64,000 nt of DNA from Conchocele bisecta (Eukaryota; Mollusca; Bivalvia; Lucinida; Thyasiridae). The notes beneath the pieces are model-generated. The model was not told where the DNA came from, ran no database searches, and worked only from the letters and a program-made list of their open reading frames with translations. Positions within the stretch are counted from its first letter, which is position 1. Each line of letters opens with the position of its first letter. Made by a program: the position numbers and the translations under genes. Positions 8,881 to 20,600 of this stretch are shown piece by piece. The stretch lies in NCBI GenBank assembly GCA_029237695.1, contig CM055274.1, positions 17,907,505 to 17,971,504 on the forward strand, written 5' to 3'.

Positions 8881-9795
8881 ATCCCCATCTCGCTCTCTGC
8901 TACCCATCTGTCCACTTCTCTCCATCTACATGTACCTCTCTTCCACCTTGTGTCCACCTGTCTCCATCTGCTCCCTCTGTCCTCCTTTCTCCATCTCTCT
9001 TCGTCCTTCCCGCGTATTCCCACTTATCTCCATATCGCACTCTCGTCTAATCACGTTCCCCACCTCACTCTTTCCCCGTCCGTAAATATTCATCTGTCGA
9101 CGTCTCTTCCAACTTCTCTCCACCTCTCTGAACCTCCTGTCTCCCCCCAGAATGTTCACCTGTTTTCAACTATATCCAAACTCTTTCCACCTCTCTCCAT
9201 CTCACTTCATCCCTTGTATGTCCACCTTACTCCACCTCCATGTCTTCCTTCATGTGTCAGTCACTATCTATCTCGCTCTCGTCTCTCGTGTGTCCAGGTC
9301 TCTCCATCTCCCTCTCTTTCATCGTGTATTCACATATCTCCATTTCACTGTCTTCTCTCGTGTTTCAACCTCTCTCCATCTCACTCTATTCCCACGTGTG
9401 TCAACCTCTCTCCATCTCACTCTGATATTTCGTGTATCCACCTCTCTCCACATCCCTCTCTTCCATCGTATGTCCACCTGTCAGTACCTCCATGCCTTCC
9501 TTCGTGCGTCCACCCCTCTCCATCTCTGTCTCTGCTGTATATACACATCGTAAAACTCTCTACATTTCCATCCAGCTCTCTCCCCCATATGTCTGTTCAC
9601 CTCTCTTCACATCTCTCCACCTGTCTCCATCGCATATCCACCTATCGATCCCCGTCTCCCTCTCTTCTCCCATTGACTCCAGCTATCGCCATTTCCGCCT
9701 CTCCTACCTCTGTCCAACTCTCTCTGTCTCCATCTCTTCCCCCGTATCTCAAGTTTTCTCCATATTCCGCTCTTCATTTACCACTCTCTTCCGTC
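8881..9795. repeat. Pyrimidine-rich minisatellite tract (TCTCCATCTC / CCACCTCTCT words)
   Basis: More than 900 bp where the + strand is mostly C and T, built from degenerate words such as CTCTCCATCTC, CCACCTCTCT and TCGTGTGTCCA. There is no fixed period; phases of about 45-50 bp recur in 9290-9430. Such a strand-asymmetric tract could form triplex DNA. Long frames (for example 8950-9828) are low-complexity Ser/Leu/Pro strings, not genes. Confidence 0.8.
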
Positions 9796-10389
9796 TGTCG
9801 TAATATGGAATCCGCTAAATGTATGTAGCATACTGTACATTATTTGGCGGCCATCTTGGATGCATATTTTTCAAAATTTTCACTGATGACAGAGTAGATA
9901 TACATGTAGATGGACAGCCAAATCGCTAAAAGCTATCGTTTTCCGTCTGTCCAACTAACAAAGCCAATTATAGAGCAACATGATTTTAGGAAAATCGTGT
10001 GGTACATTTATGTAACCGTACGGATACTTTGGTAACCGTACGGACACTTTTGACCTCCCTCAAACATTGCTAATAATTTTTCACAATATACGCATTTGAG
10101 CTATTGTTGTACCGAAGCAACATAGATATTTTCGATCAAAGCTTGCTAAATTTGGTAATCGATTCATTCTGATAACCGCATTTTTAAACGACGTGTATCT
10201 ATAGTAACGGTCATAAATGGATAAAGAAAGAGCAATATTACGGGAAGTAACTATAGATTACTCTTAATTGAAGTAAATGGCATTACATGCAAGAGCCACG
10301 ACCGGACCATATGAGCGACAGGACAGGTCCCCACCACTCCCGGGCATGATCTCCCGGGCATGGTCGGATACCCCGGGATAATTCATGGG
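9796..10389. other. No gene; short direct repeat and GC palindrome only
   Basis: Nothing coding is seen. GTAACCGTACGGA occurs twice (10013-10025 and 10032-10044). A small GC-rich self-complementary cluster (CCCGGGCATG...CCCGGGATAA) lies at 10338-10382, just before the 10.4-kb repeat array. Confidence 0.5.
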
Positions 10390-10711
10390 ATGCCAATTTT
10401 CAGCTTAATCGGATTACGGCATTTACGGCTTTATTAATTAACATGTCCAATTTTGTTCGTAAACGGCATCATGTTGTGTTCAGCGACCAGTTTTTGTCCC
10501 ATTTCAACAAAACGTGGTTTGGCAGAAATGGAAACGATTCAAAAGTTCTACCAAACCATGTTGTTTTTAGCGAACATGTTAATAGTTAGTGGAACATATG
10601 CTAGGCTGAAAATTGGCATGCCGATAGAATTTGGATCTCAGAAAAAGATGGCGTTTACAGAAAGTCGCTATCTCGAATAGTAAAGCCGGAAATCGTGATT
10701 CGGTTTGCAAA
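10390..10711. repeat. Rearranged leading piece of the 3.08-kb element array
   Basis: The segment begins with arm-type sequence seen again at 11320-11480, jumps at about 10562 into TTTTAGCGAACATGTTA (otherwise found at the inner edge of the right arm, near 12891), then into the distal arm module. Only the last ~110 bp mirror the sequence to the right of 10712. It looks like a truncated, recombined third copy. Confidence 0.6.
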
Positions 10712-11651
10712 CTTTCGACGCCACTGGCGCCTTTACTATTCGAGATAGCGACTTTCTGTAAACGCCATCTTCTTCTAAGATCCAAATTCTATCGGCATGC
10801 CAATTTTCAGCCGGATCGACGACGTTGAAAATATGGAAACTTTCCGCGTCCGATTCGGTTGAAACTTTGTACGCGCATACATATAGCCGCCTTGAACCAT
10901 AATCCATTTACAGAGGTGTGATATCTCAATTAGGAAGGCTGTAATCGCCGTGTAAAGTTTGAAACTTTCGACGTCATTTACGGCGTCGTTAATTAATATA
11001 TCGATTTTTCGTGAACGGCATCGTGTTTATCGAGCGAAATCCTATCGATATGCCAATTTTCAGCCGTATCGGACAACGCTGAAATTTTGGCAACTTTCTC
11101 CATTATATTGGGCTGAAACTCTCCACACGGATAGATATTGCCTCGCTGAACCAGAATCCGTTTACACAAGAAGTGAGAATCTTCAATTAGTATAAAGCCT
11201 GTAAATCGACCGTACACATTTTAAAACTTTCGACGTCATTTACGGCGTCGTTAATGAAGATATCGATTTTTTGTGAACGGCAGCGTGTTTAGCGACACAA
11301 ATCCAAGCGGGATGCCAATTTTCAGCTTAATCGGATTACGGCATTTACGGCTTTATATCCAATTTTGTTCGTAAACGGCATCATGTTGTGTTCAGCGACC
11401 AGTTTTTGTCCCATTTCAACAAAACGTGGTTTGGCAGAAATGGAAACGATTCTAAAGTTCTACCAAACCATGTTGTTGGTGTGAACAATGGAAAATAGAA
11501 CACAAATAGCAGACGACAAACTTTAATTCAGCAGTGTAAGGGTTAAATTGACATTGGTCAACCATTGTGTTCCAAGCTGCATCTATACAAAATATACCCG
11601 TGCCTGTTTTCCTTTTCAATACTAATTTTTATATTTCTGTTCAAGTATTAT

Positions 11652-11712
11652 GTAGCCGAGGGGTTACAGCGACGGACTTCAATGCCGTAGGTAGTGAGTT
11701 CGAATCTTAGAT
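11652..11712 (+). other. tRNA-like Pol III promoter remnant, copy 1
   Basis: TAGCCGAGGGG fits an A box (TRGCNNAGYGG) with one mismatch, and AGTTCGAATC fits a B box, at tRNA-like spacing. Between them a partial anticodon arm can be drawn. The acceptor stem does not pair, so this is a tRNA-derived (SINE-head) remnant rather than a tRNA gene. Confidence 0.5.
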
Positions 11713-12030
11713 TTTCATAAATATACATATTTTTTATTTGCTTATATTTTATCATATATTTCTTTTTGATATGTGTTTATTTTACAAATTACATTAACTG
11801 AGTATGAAATAGTTCACATGTAGAACGCTAGTATCATTTGAAGAAAACTAATAACTACATGCACGTTTCATATGTGTCTACATGAAGAATCTGGGAGTAT
11901 TTTCTCGCAGATCATGTCACATTGAGGTCATACAGCCATAGTGATAGCCCTGGCCGTTTTCAACCTATTTCCATCTCCAGCAACAAGTCATAAAAAGAAC
12001 ACAATAATATCGACAAAAGTAATGCGTTTT

Positions 12031-12116
12031 GTGAGGTTCGAACTCTCGACCAAACAGGATGAACACAATTTCTGCAATCGTATGGATATTCTCTCACTTC
12101 GATACCACTGAGCCAC
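12031..12116 (-). other. tRNA-like Pol III promoter remnant, opposite strand, copy 1
   Basis: Read on the - strand it begins GTGGCTCAGTGGTATCG, a perfect A box, and ends GAGTTCGAACCTC, a B box with one mismatch. The spacing is slightly longer than in a tRNA, as if the head carries a small insertion. It points toward the + strand unit at 11652. Confidence 0.55.
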
Positions 12117-12941
12117 AATACATGTTTATTTTTGAGGCACCAGATGCATGTGCTCTATTATAGTTACCTTGCATGCACGTGAAACTCTATCATACACTTG
12201 TAATACACGAAAAACGAGACTTACGATATGATAATACACCCTTTTTACCTAATATTTTACTGAAACTGTGCAGACCCTGATCAGACTGTGCGGATGCACA
12301 GGCTAACCTGACCTGGATCTACAATGGTCGCAGACTCGTAGATTCCAATTCTCCAGTCACAGCCACATTAAGGTTCATCGATTGTCAAGGCGTCCCGAAC
12401 TAACATTGGTAGGCATGCGGTGAACATAATTATGTGACTCGTCACGACTAACAGATAAAGTGGAGAATACTGATGTATCGTGCACCCATGTGAAGGCACT
12501 GCTCAATGTGTTTTAGCATCGGGAACTACAGCTACACACTACAAGGGTCCTGGTACTACACGGTACGCCACTTTCCTAATCAGATAACTTATTCAAATCA
12601 GGCGCATAGCGCACAGTTTCCAGAAAACAATCATATTTTCACCGTGACGTCACGCGTACGAAAATAGGTGATGTCCGGAAATTAGTAGGAAAATGATTTA
12701 TCGGGATATTGGAAGTCACCAGTAAACGGTTGTAAGCAGAGAAGAAGTTACCCTATGGATACAGATAAACCCATGTTAAGAAGAAACTAACGCAAAACGT
12801 CATGATGAACACATGACACAATTTCAATAAATGAAAACATGAACGCGTGGTTTTGTAGGCCGTTTTAAATCCTACATTACTGCCCGCTTTTTAGCGAACA
12901 TGTTAGTAGTTAGTGGAACATATGCTACGCTAATTGACAAC

Positions 12942-14650
12942 GGTTGATCAATGTCAATTTAACCCTTACACTGCTAAATAAAAGTTTGTCGTCTGCTATT
13001 TGTGTTCTATTTTCCATTGTTCACACCAACAACATGGTTTGGTAGAACTTTAGAATTGTTGCCATTGCTTCCAAACCACGTTTTGTTGAAATGGGACAAA
13101 AACTGGTCGCTGAACACAACATGATGCCGTTTACGAACAAAATTGGATATGTTAATTAATAAAGCCGTAAATGCCGTAATCCGATTAAGCTGAAAATTGG
13201 CATCCCGCTTGCATTTGTGTCGCTAAACACGCTGCCGTTCACGAAAAATCAATATCTTCATTAACGACGCCGTAAATTACGTCGAAAGTTTTAAACTGTG
13301 TACGGTGATTACAGCTTTACTAATTGCGATATCACACTTCTGTAAACGGATTCCGGTTCAGCGAGGCAATATCTACCCGTGTGGAGAGTTTCAGCCCAAT
13401 CTAATGGAGAAAGTTGCCAAAATTTCAGCGTTGTCCGATACGGCTGGAAATTGGCATATCGATAGGATTTCGCTCGATAAACACGATGCCGTTCACGAAA
13501 AATCGATATCTTGATTAACGACGCCGTAAATGACGTCGAAAGTTTCAAACTTTACACGGCGATTACAGCCTTCCTAATTGAGATATCACACCTCTGTAAA
13601 CGGATTATGGTTCAAGGCGGCTATATGTATGCGCGTACAAAGTTTCAACCGAATCGGACGCGGAAAGTTTCCAAATTTTCAACGTCGTCAGATCAGGCTG
13701 AAAATTGGCATGCCGATAGAATTTGGATCTCAGAAGAAGATGGCGTTTACAGAAAGTCGCTATCTCGAATAGTAAAGCCGGAAATCGTGATTCGGTTTGC
13801 AAACTTTCGACGCCACTGGCGCCTTTACTATTCGAGATAGCGACTTTCTGTAAACGCCATCTTCTTCTAAGATCCAAATTCTATCGGCATGCCAATTTTC
13901 AGCCGGATCGGACGACGTTGAAAATATGGAAACTTTCCGCGTCCGATTCGGTTGAAACTTTGTACGCGCATACATATAGCCGCCTTGAACCATAATCCAT
14001 TTACAGAGGTGTGATATCTCAATTAGGAAGGCTGTAATCGCCGTGTAAAGTTTGAAACTTTCGACGTCATTTACGGCGTCGTTAATTAATATATCGATTT
14101 TTCGTGAACGGCATCGTGTTTATCGAGCGAAATCCTATCGATATGCCAATTTTCAGCCGTATCGGACAACGCTGAAATTTTGGCAACTTTCTCCATTATA
14201 TTGGGCTGAAACTCTCCACACGGATAGATATTGCCTCGCTGAACCAGAATCCGTTTACAGAAGTGTGATATCTCAATTAGTAAAGCTGTAATCGCCGTAC
14301 ACATTTTAAAACTTTCGACGTCATTTACGGCGTCGTTAATGAAGATATCGATTTTTTTGTGAACGGCAGCGTGTTTAGCGACACAAATCCAAGCGGGATG
14401 CCAATTTTCAGCTTAATCAGATTACGGCATTTACGGCTTTATATCCAATTTTGTTCGTAAACGGCATCATGTTGTGTTCAGCGACCAGTTTTTGTCCCAT
14501 TTCAACAAAACGTGGTTTGGCAGAAATGGAAACGATTCTAAAGTTCTACCAAACCATGTTGTTGGTGTGAACAATGGAAAATAGAACACAAATAGCAGAC
14601 GACAAACTTTAATTCAGCAGTGTAAGGGTTAAATTGACATTGGTCAACCA
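12942..14650. repeat. 1.7-kb palindrome at the junction of the two copies
   Basis: The sequence from 12942 to about 13797 is repeated as its reverse complement to about 14650. Centre near 13797, inside CGACGCCACTGGCGCC. The outer marks are TCAATTTAACCCTTACACTG on the left and CAGTGTAAGGGTTAAATTGA on the right. Similarity is high along the whole arm. Confidence 0.85.
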
Positions 14651-14737
14651 TTGTGTTCCAAGCTGCATCTATACAAAATATACCCGTGCCTGTTTTCCTT
14701 TTCAATACTAATTTTTATATTTCTGTTCAAGTATTAT

Positions 14738-14799
14738 GTAGCCGAGGGGTTACAGCGACGGACTTCAATTCCGTAGGTAGTGAGTTCGAATCTTAGATT
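14738..14799 (+). other. tRNA-like remnant, copy 2
   Basis: Same as the unit at 11652. Here the anticodon stem is perfect (ACGGA/TCCGT around loop CTTCAAT), which would place TCA at the anticodon position. The T loop TTCGAAT is intact and the acceptor stem is not. Confidence 0.5.
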
Positions 14800-15112
14800 T
14801 TCATAAATATACATATTTTTTATTTGCTTATATTTTATCATATATTTCTTTTTGATATGTGTTTATTTTACAAATTACATTAACTGAGTATGAAATAGTT
14901 CACATGTAGAACGCTAGTATCATTTGAAGAAAACTAATAACTACATGCACATTTCATATGTGTCTACATGAAGAATCTGGGAGTATTTTCTCGCAGATCA
15001 TGTCACATTGAGGTCATACAGCCATAGTGATAGCCCTGGCCGTTTCACCTATTTCCATCTCCAGCAACAAGTCATAAAAAGAACACAATAATATCGACAA
15101 AAGTAATGCGTT

Positions 15113-15198
15113 TTGTGAGGTTCGAACTCTCGACCAAACAGGATGAACACAATTTCTGCAATCGTATGGATATTCTCTCACTTCGATACCACTGAGCC
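15113..15198 (-). other. tRNA-like remnant, opposite strand, copy 2
   Basis: Same A box (TGGCTCAGTGG) and B box (GTTCGAACCTC) as the unit at 12031-12116. Both boxes are unchanged between the two copies. Confidence 0.55.
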
Positions 15199-16756
15199 AC
15201 AATACATGTTTATTTTTGAGCACCAAGATGCATGTGCTCTATTATAGTTACTTGCATGCACGTGAACTCTATCATACACTTGTAATACACGAAAACGAGA
15301 CTACGATATGATAATACACCCTTTTTACCTAATATTTTCTGAACTGTGCAGACCCTGATCAGACTGTGCGGATGCACAGGCTAACCTGACCTGGATCTAC
15401 AATGGTCGCAGACTCGTAGATTCCAATTCTCCAGTCACAGCCACATTAAGGTTCATCGATTGTCAAGGCGTCCCGAACTAACATTGGTAGGCATGCGGTG
15501 AACATAATTATGTGACTCGTCACGACTAACAGATAAAGTGGAGAATACTGATGTATCGTGGACCCATGTGAAGGCACTGCTCAATGTGTTTTAGCATCGG
15601 GAACTACAGCTACACACTACAAGGGTCCTGGTACTACACGGTACGCCACTTTCCTAATAAGATAACTTATTCAAATCAGGCGCATAGCGCACAGTATCCA
15701 GAAAACAATCATATTTTCAGCGTGACGTCACGCGTACGAAAATAGGTGATGTCCGGAAATTAGTAGGAAAATGATTTATCGGGAGATTGGAAGTCACAAG
15801 TAAACGGTTGTAAGCAGAGAAGAAGTTACCCTATGGATACAGATAAACCCATGTTAAGAAGAAACTAACGCAAAACGTCATGATGAACACATGACACAAT
15901 TTCAATAAATGAAAACATGAACGCGTGGTTTTGTAGGCCGTTTTAAATCGTACATTACTGCCCGCTTTTTAGCGAACATGTTAGTAGTTAGTGGAACATA
16001 TGCTACGCTAATTGACAACGGTTGATCAATGTCAATTTAACCCTTACACTGCTAAATAAAAGTTTGTCGTCTGCTATTTGTGTTCTATTTTCCATTGTTC
16101 ACACCAACAACATGGTTTGGTAGAACTTTAGAATTGTTGCCATTGCTTCCAAACCACGTTTTGTTGAAATGGGACAAAAACTGGTCGCTGAACACAACAT
16201 GATGCCGTTTACGAACAAAATTGGATATGTTAATTAATAAAGCCGTAAATGCCGTAATCCGATTAAGCTGAAAATTGGCATCCCGCTTGTATTTGTTTCG
16301 CTAAACACGCTGCCGTTCACGAAAAATCGATATCTTCATTAACGACGCCGTAAATGACGTCGAATGTTTTAAAATGTGTACGGTGATTACAGCTTTACTA
16401 ATTGAGATGTCACACTTCTGTAAACGGATTCTGGTTCAGCGAGGCAATATCTACCCGTGTGGTGTGGAGAGTTTCAGACCAATCTAATGGAGAAAGTTGC
16501 CAAAATTTCAGCGTTGTCCGATACGGCTGGAAATTGGCATATCGATAGGATTTCGCTCGATAAACACGATGCCGTTCACGAAAAATCGATATCTTGATTA
16601 ACGACGCCGTAAATGACGTCGAAAGTTTCAAACTTTACACGGCGATTACAGCCTTCCTAATTGAGATATCACACCTCTGTAAACGGATTATGGTTCAAGG
16701 CGGCTACATGTATGCGCGTACATAGTTTCAACCGAATCGGACGCGGAAAGTTTCCA

Positions 16757-18225
16757 AATTGGACAAAAACTGGTCGCTGAACACAACATGCTGCCGTTTA
16801 CGAACAAAATTGGATATGTTAATTAATAAAGCCGTAAATGCCGTAATCCGATTAAGCTGAAAATTGGCATCCCGCTTGGATTTGAGTCGCTAAACACGCT
16901 GCCGTTCACGAAAAATCGATATCTTCATTAACGACGCCGTAAATGACGTCGAAAGTTTTAAACTGTGTACGGTGATTACAGCTTTACTAATTCAGATATC
17001 ACACTTCTGTAAACGGATTCTGGTTCAGAGAGGCAATATCTACCCGTTTGGAGAGTTTCAGCACAATCTAATGGAGAAAGTTGCCAAAATTTCAGCGTTG
17101 TCCGATACGGCTGGAAATTGGCATATCGATAGGATTTCACTCGATAAACACGATGCCGTTCACGAAAAATCGATATCTTGATTAACGACGCCGTAAATGA
17201 CGTCGAAAGTTTCAAACTTTACACGGCGATTACAGCCTTCCTAATTGAGATATCACACCTCTGTAAACGGATTATGGTTCAAGGCGGCTATATGTATGCG
17301 CGTACAATGTTTCAACCGAATCGGACGCGGAAAGTTTCCAAATTTTCAACGTCGTCAGATCCGGCTGAAAATTGGCATGCCGATAGAATTTGGATCTCAG
17401 AAGAAGATGGCGTTTACAGAAAGTCGCTATCTCGAATAGTAAAGCCGGAAATCCTGATTCGGTTTGCAAACTTTCGACGCCACTGGCGCCTTTACTATTC
17501 AAGACGGCTATATGTATGCGCGTACAATGTTTCAACCGAATCGGACGCGGAAAGTTTCCAAATTTTCAACGTCGTCAGATCCGGCTGAAAATTGGCATGC
17601 CGATAGAATTTGGATCTCAGAAGAAGATGGCGTTTACAGAAAGTCGCTATCTCGAATAGTAAAGCCGGAAATCCTGATTCGGTTTGCAAACTTTCGGACG
17701 CCACTGGCGCCTTTACTAGTTCAATTTAAAGACGGCTATATTGCGCGTCAATGTTTCAACCGAATCGGACGCGGAAAGTTTCCAAATTTTCAACGTCGTC
17801 AGATCCGGCTGAAAATTGGCATGCCGATAGAATTTGGATCTCAGAAGAAGATGGCGTTTACAGAAAGTCGCTATCTCGAATAGTAAAGCCGGAAATCCTG
17901 ATTCGGTTTGCAAACTTTCGACGCCACTGGCGCCTTTACTATTCAAGACGGCTATATGTAATGCGCTTTTAATAAGTATGGCGCGTACAATGTTTCAACC
18001 GAATCGGACGCGGAAAGAAACTTTCCAAATTTTCAACGTCGTCAGATCCGGCTGAAAATTGGCATGCCGATAGAATTTGGATCTCAGAAGAAGATGGCGT
18101 TTACAGAAAGTCGCTATCTCGAATAGTAAAGCCGGAAATCGTAATTTGCAAACTTTCGACGCCACTGGCGCCTTTACTATTCGAGTTAGCGACTTTCTGT
18201 AAACGCCATCTTCTTCTAAGATCCA
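16757..18225. repeat. Partial third arm plus tandem expansion of the tip module
   Basis: A further arm-type segment runs from 16757 to about 17490. The tip module (GGCTATATGTATGCGCGTAC ... GCCACTGGCGCCTTTACTATTC) is then repeated in tandem at about 17281, 17505, 17732 and 17980, with spacings of about 225-250 bp and small insertions at the joints. The last unit turns back on itself (18176-18225: CGAGTTAGCGACTTTCTGTA) before meeting the next satellite. Confidence 0.8.
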
Positions 18226-19365
18226 AGCGGTCGCGCCCTTTTCACTTGCCCCTCCCGTGGTGGTTTTCGAGAAACTGCCATGACTTCAACTGGCCACCAT
18301 ACCCGCAAGGTTACTTCAGGCGCTTAGCCGACGGTGCCGCCGCACACCGGGGCCCATGCCCTACGTCGCCATACTAGTGGGTACCCGGCACCTTCGTCTG
18401 GGGGGCTAGCAGCCATACCCTTTTGATTTGCCCCTCCAATGATGGCGTTCGCGAAAAATGCCATTACTTCAACTGGCCACCATACCCGCAAAGTTACTTC
18501 ATGCGCTTAGCCGACTGTGCCGACGGTGCCGCAGCACACCGGGAGCTCTGCCCTACGTCGCCATACTAGTGGGTACCCGGCACCTTCCTCTGGGGGGCTA
18601 ACCGCCATACCCTTTTGAATCGGCCCAACCTCGATTTTCAGATTTCGTGAAATATGCTATGGCATCAACCGGCCATCATACCCGCAAAGTTACTTCAGGC
18701 GCTTAGCCGACGGTGCCGACGGTGCCGACGGTGCCGCCGCACACCGGGACCTCTGCCCTACGTCGCCATACTAGTGGGTACCCGGCACCTTCCTCTGGGG
18801 GGCTAACCGCCATACTCTTTTGAATCGGCCCAACCTCGATTTTCAGATTTCGTGAAATATGCTATGGCATCAACCGGCCATCATACCCGCAAAGTTACTT
18901 CAGGCCCTTAGCCGACGGTGCCGTCGTACACTGGGGCCTCTGCCCTACCGCCCTATAGCAGTCGCTGCCCGGCACCTTCCTCTGGGTGCGAGCTGTCGCG
19001 CCCTTTTCACTTGCCCCTCCCGTGGTGGTTTTCGAGAAACTGCCATGACTTGAACTGGCCACCATACCCGCAAAGTTACTCCAGGCCCTTAGCCGACGGT
19101 ACCGCCGGACACCGGAGCCCATGCCCTACGTCAAAAGTCATACTTTCTCAGCGATTAAATAAAACAACTTCCGGTGATATATCAATAGTTCCGGTGGTTT
19201 TCGAGAAACTGCCATGACTTGAACTGGCCACCATACCCGCAAAGTTACTCCAGGCCCTTAGCCGACGGTACCGCCGGACACCGGAGCCCATGCCCTACGT
19301 CAAAAGTCATACTTTCTCAGCGATTAAATAAAACAACTTCCGGTGATATATCAATAGTTCCGGTG
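18226..19365. repeat. GC-rich ~165-205 bp satellite, about six units
   Basis: Each unit carries TACCCGCAAAGTTACTTCAG, GCTTAGCCGACGGTGCCG, CCCTACGTCGCCATACTAG and GTGGGTACCCGGCACCTTC. Two unit types occur: one with CACTTGCCCCTCCCGTGGTG, one with GAATCGGCCCAACC. GACGGTGCC is itself triplicated near 18718-18736. The last two units (19028-19196 and 19197-19365) are almost identical 167-169 bp copies with a different tail (CAAAAGTCATACTTTCTCAG). Confidence 0.85.
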
Positions 19366-19722
19366 TCTATATGTATATGCACACCTGACAAGCGAACGTA
19401 GGCTGGAAATACCAATACATATTTCTGATTAGAACACACCAAATAGTTTTACTATATAATGTAACTAAAGCAGGCCCGTACGCAGAGGGGATGCGACGGG
19501 TGCGTACGCACCCCCCTTAACCCGTTCAATCCATCAATAAAAACCCTGTGATGCTTGGAACAAGAAATATAGATCGTCATCAGGCTACAGGAGTGTGTTA
19601 TTTGATCAGGAGCTATACTGGACACAAATCCCATAAGCCACATTTATCCTGTCACAGTCACATATACAGGGAATGTACCTGTATAAATAGTATAATGGCT
19701 AGACAAATGCATACCTTACTAC
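19366..19722. other. Fragments of two dispersed repeats; no gene
   Basis: 19472-19521 is the left end only of the MITE family complete at 29483-29801 (CAGGCCCGTACGCAG start). 19525-19665 belongs to the dispersed repeat also at 34605-34815 and 36005-36225 (GAGTGTGTTATTTGATCAGG). Nothing else is seen. Confidence 0.6.
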
Positions 19723-19782
19723 TATGGAACGCCAAATCTACATAAACTCAAATAATTAATGCTAGCTTCAAATAATTAGTGC

Positions 19783-20415
19783 TCTCTATAATTATATTAG
19801 TGCTCTCTCAATTTCAATTAGTGATCTCTCTAATTCAATTTGTGCTCTCTCTAATTCAATTTGTGCTCTCTCTAATTCAAGTTGTGCTCTCTCAAATTCA
19901 ATTTGTGCTCTCTTCAATTAGCGCCAGCTGTAATGATAATTAATAGAGAGAGCACAAATTGAATTAGAGAGAGCACAACTTGAATTAGAGAGAGCACAAA
20001 TTCAATTAGAGAGAGCACAAATTAAATTAGAGAGAGCACAAATTGAATTAGAGAGAGCACAAATTGAATTAGAGAGAGCACTAATTGAATTAGAGAGAGA
20101 GCACAAATTCAATTAGAGAGAGCACTAATTGAATTAGAGAGAGCACAAATTGAATTAGAGAGAGCACAACTTGAATTAGAGAGAGCACAAATTCAATTAG
20201 AGAGAGCACAAATTAAATTAGAGAGAGCACTAATTGAATTAGAGAGAGCACAAATTGAATTAGAGAGAGCACACATTCAATTAGAGAGAGCACTAATTGA
20301 ATTAGACAGAGCACAAATTGAATTAGAGAGAGCACAAATTCAATTAGAGAGAGCACAAATTCAATTAGAGAGAGCACAAATTGAATTAAAGAGATCTCTA
20401 ATTGAATTGGAGAGA
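19783..20415. repeat. 22-bp satellite array (AGAGAGAGCACAAATTGAATT), left, with orientation switch
   Basis: About 28 copies of a 21-23 bp unit. From 19783 to about 19925 the unit reads CTCTCTAATTCAATTTGTG. Then comes a spacer (GCGCCAGCTGTAATGATAAT, 19922-19941), after which it runs in the opposite orientation to 20415. Variants include CACTAATT, CACAACTT and CACAAATTCAATT. Confidence 0.9.
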
Positions 20416-20578
20416 CTGACATTTGTATACACTGGTCACCAATGATCCACACAGACTGACGTGGCTCTACACTAGTCATAATATGAACAATGTGAAGATA
20501 CGGAAAGAACTTTTGTATCTACACGATATGAGGGGATACACAGTTACACAGTACATACTGTTGTTCGGAAGTTTTCCT

Positions 20579-20600
20579 CCTCCTCCTCCTCCTCCTCCTC
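20579..20600. repeat. (TCC)n microsatellite
   Basis: Seven uninterrupted TCC triplets at the outer edge of the nested inverted arm. The right arm has no counterpart, so it arose after the arms formed or was lost on that side. Confidence 0.9.

Larger units (their letters stand above)
10712..13797. mobile_element. Foldback-like element copy 1 (about 3.08 kb)
   Basis: Left arm about 10712-11560, unique interior about 11560-12940, right arm about 12942-13797. The right arm is the reverse complement of the left, including GCAGACGACAAAC at 11510-11522 against GTTTGTCGTCTGC at 12984-12996. Each arm is built of diverged ~250-bp modules that share AAATTGGCAT, GTAAACGG and GCCGTAAATGACGTCGAAAG. No transposase is present. 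Long modular inverted arms around a short interior resemble foldback (FB/TU-type) elements; a higher-order satellite is the alternative. Confidence 0.75.
13797..16757. mobile_element. Foldback-like element copy 2, tandem to copy 1
   Basis: Repeats copy 1 in direct orientation with an offset of about 3,076-3,086 bp (GTGAACAATGG at 11481 and 14567) and only a few percent divergence, mostly single-base changes and 1-2 base deletions. The left arm shares its tip with the right arm of copy 1. The right arm ends abruptly at about 16757, where GGAAAGTTTCCAAATT is joined to GGACAAAAACTGG, the start of another partial arm. No coding capacity. Confidence 0.75.

Noticed and set aside
8950..9828. 292-residue Ser/Leu/Pro frame
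   Set aside because: Direct translation of the pyrimidine tract; three overlapping frames are equally open.
10453..14304. Many 60-140 residue frames with related sequences on both strands (for example 13511-13840, 17178-17588)
   Set aside because: The same DNA modules are open on both strands because the repeat lacks stops by chance; no domain, and frames break at every module joint.
19783..20415. Regular 22-bp repeats resembling a CRISPR array
   Set aside because: The units abut without unique spacers, vary in sequence and flip orientation, and the setting is animal DNA. It is a satellite.
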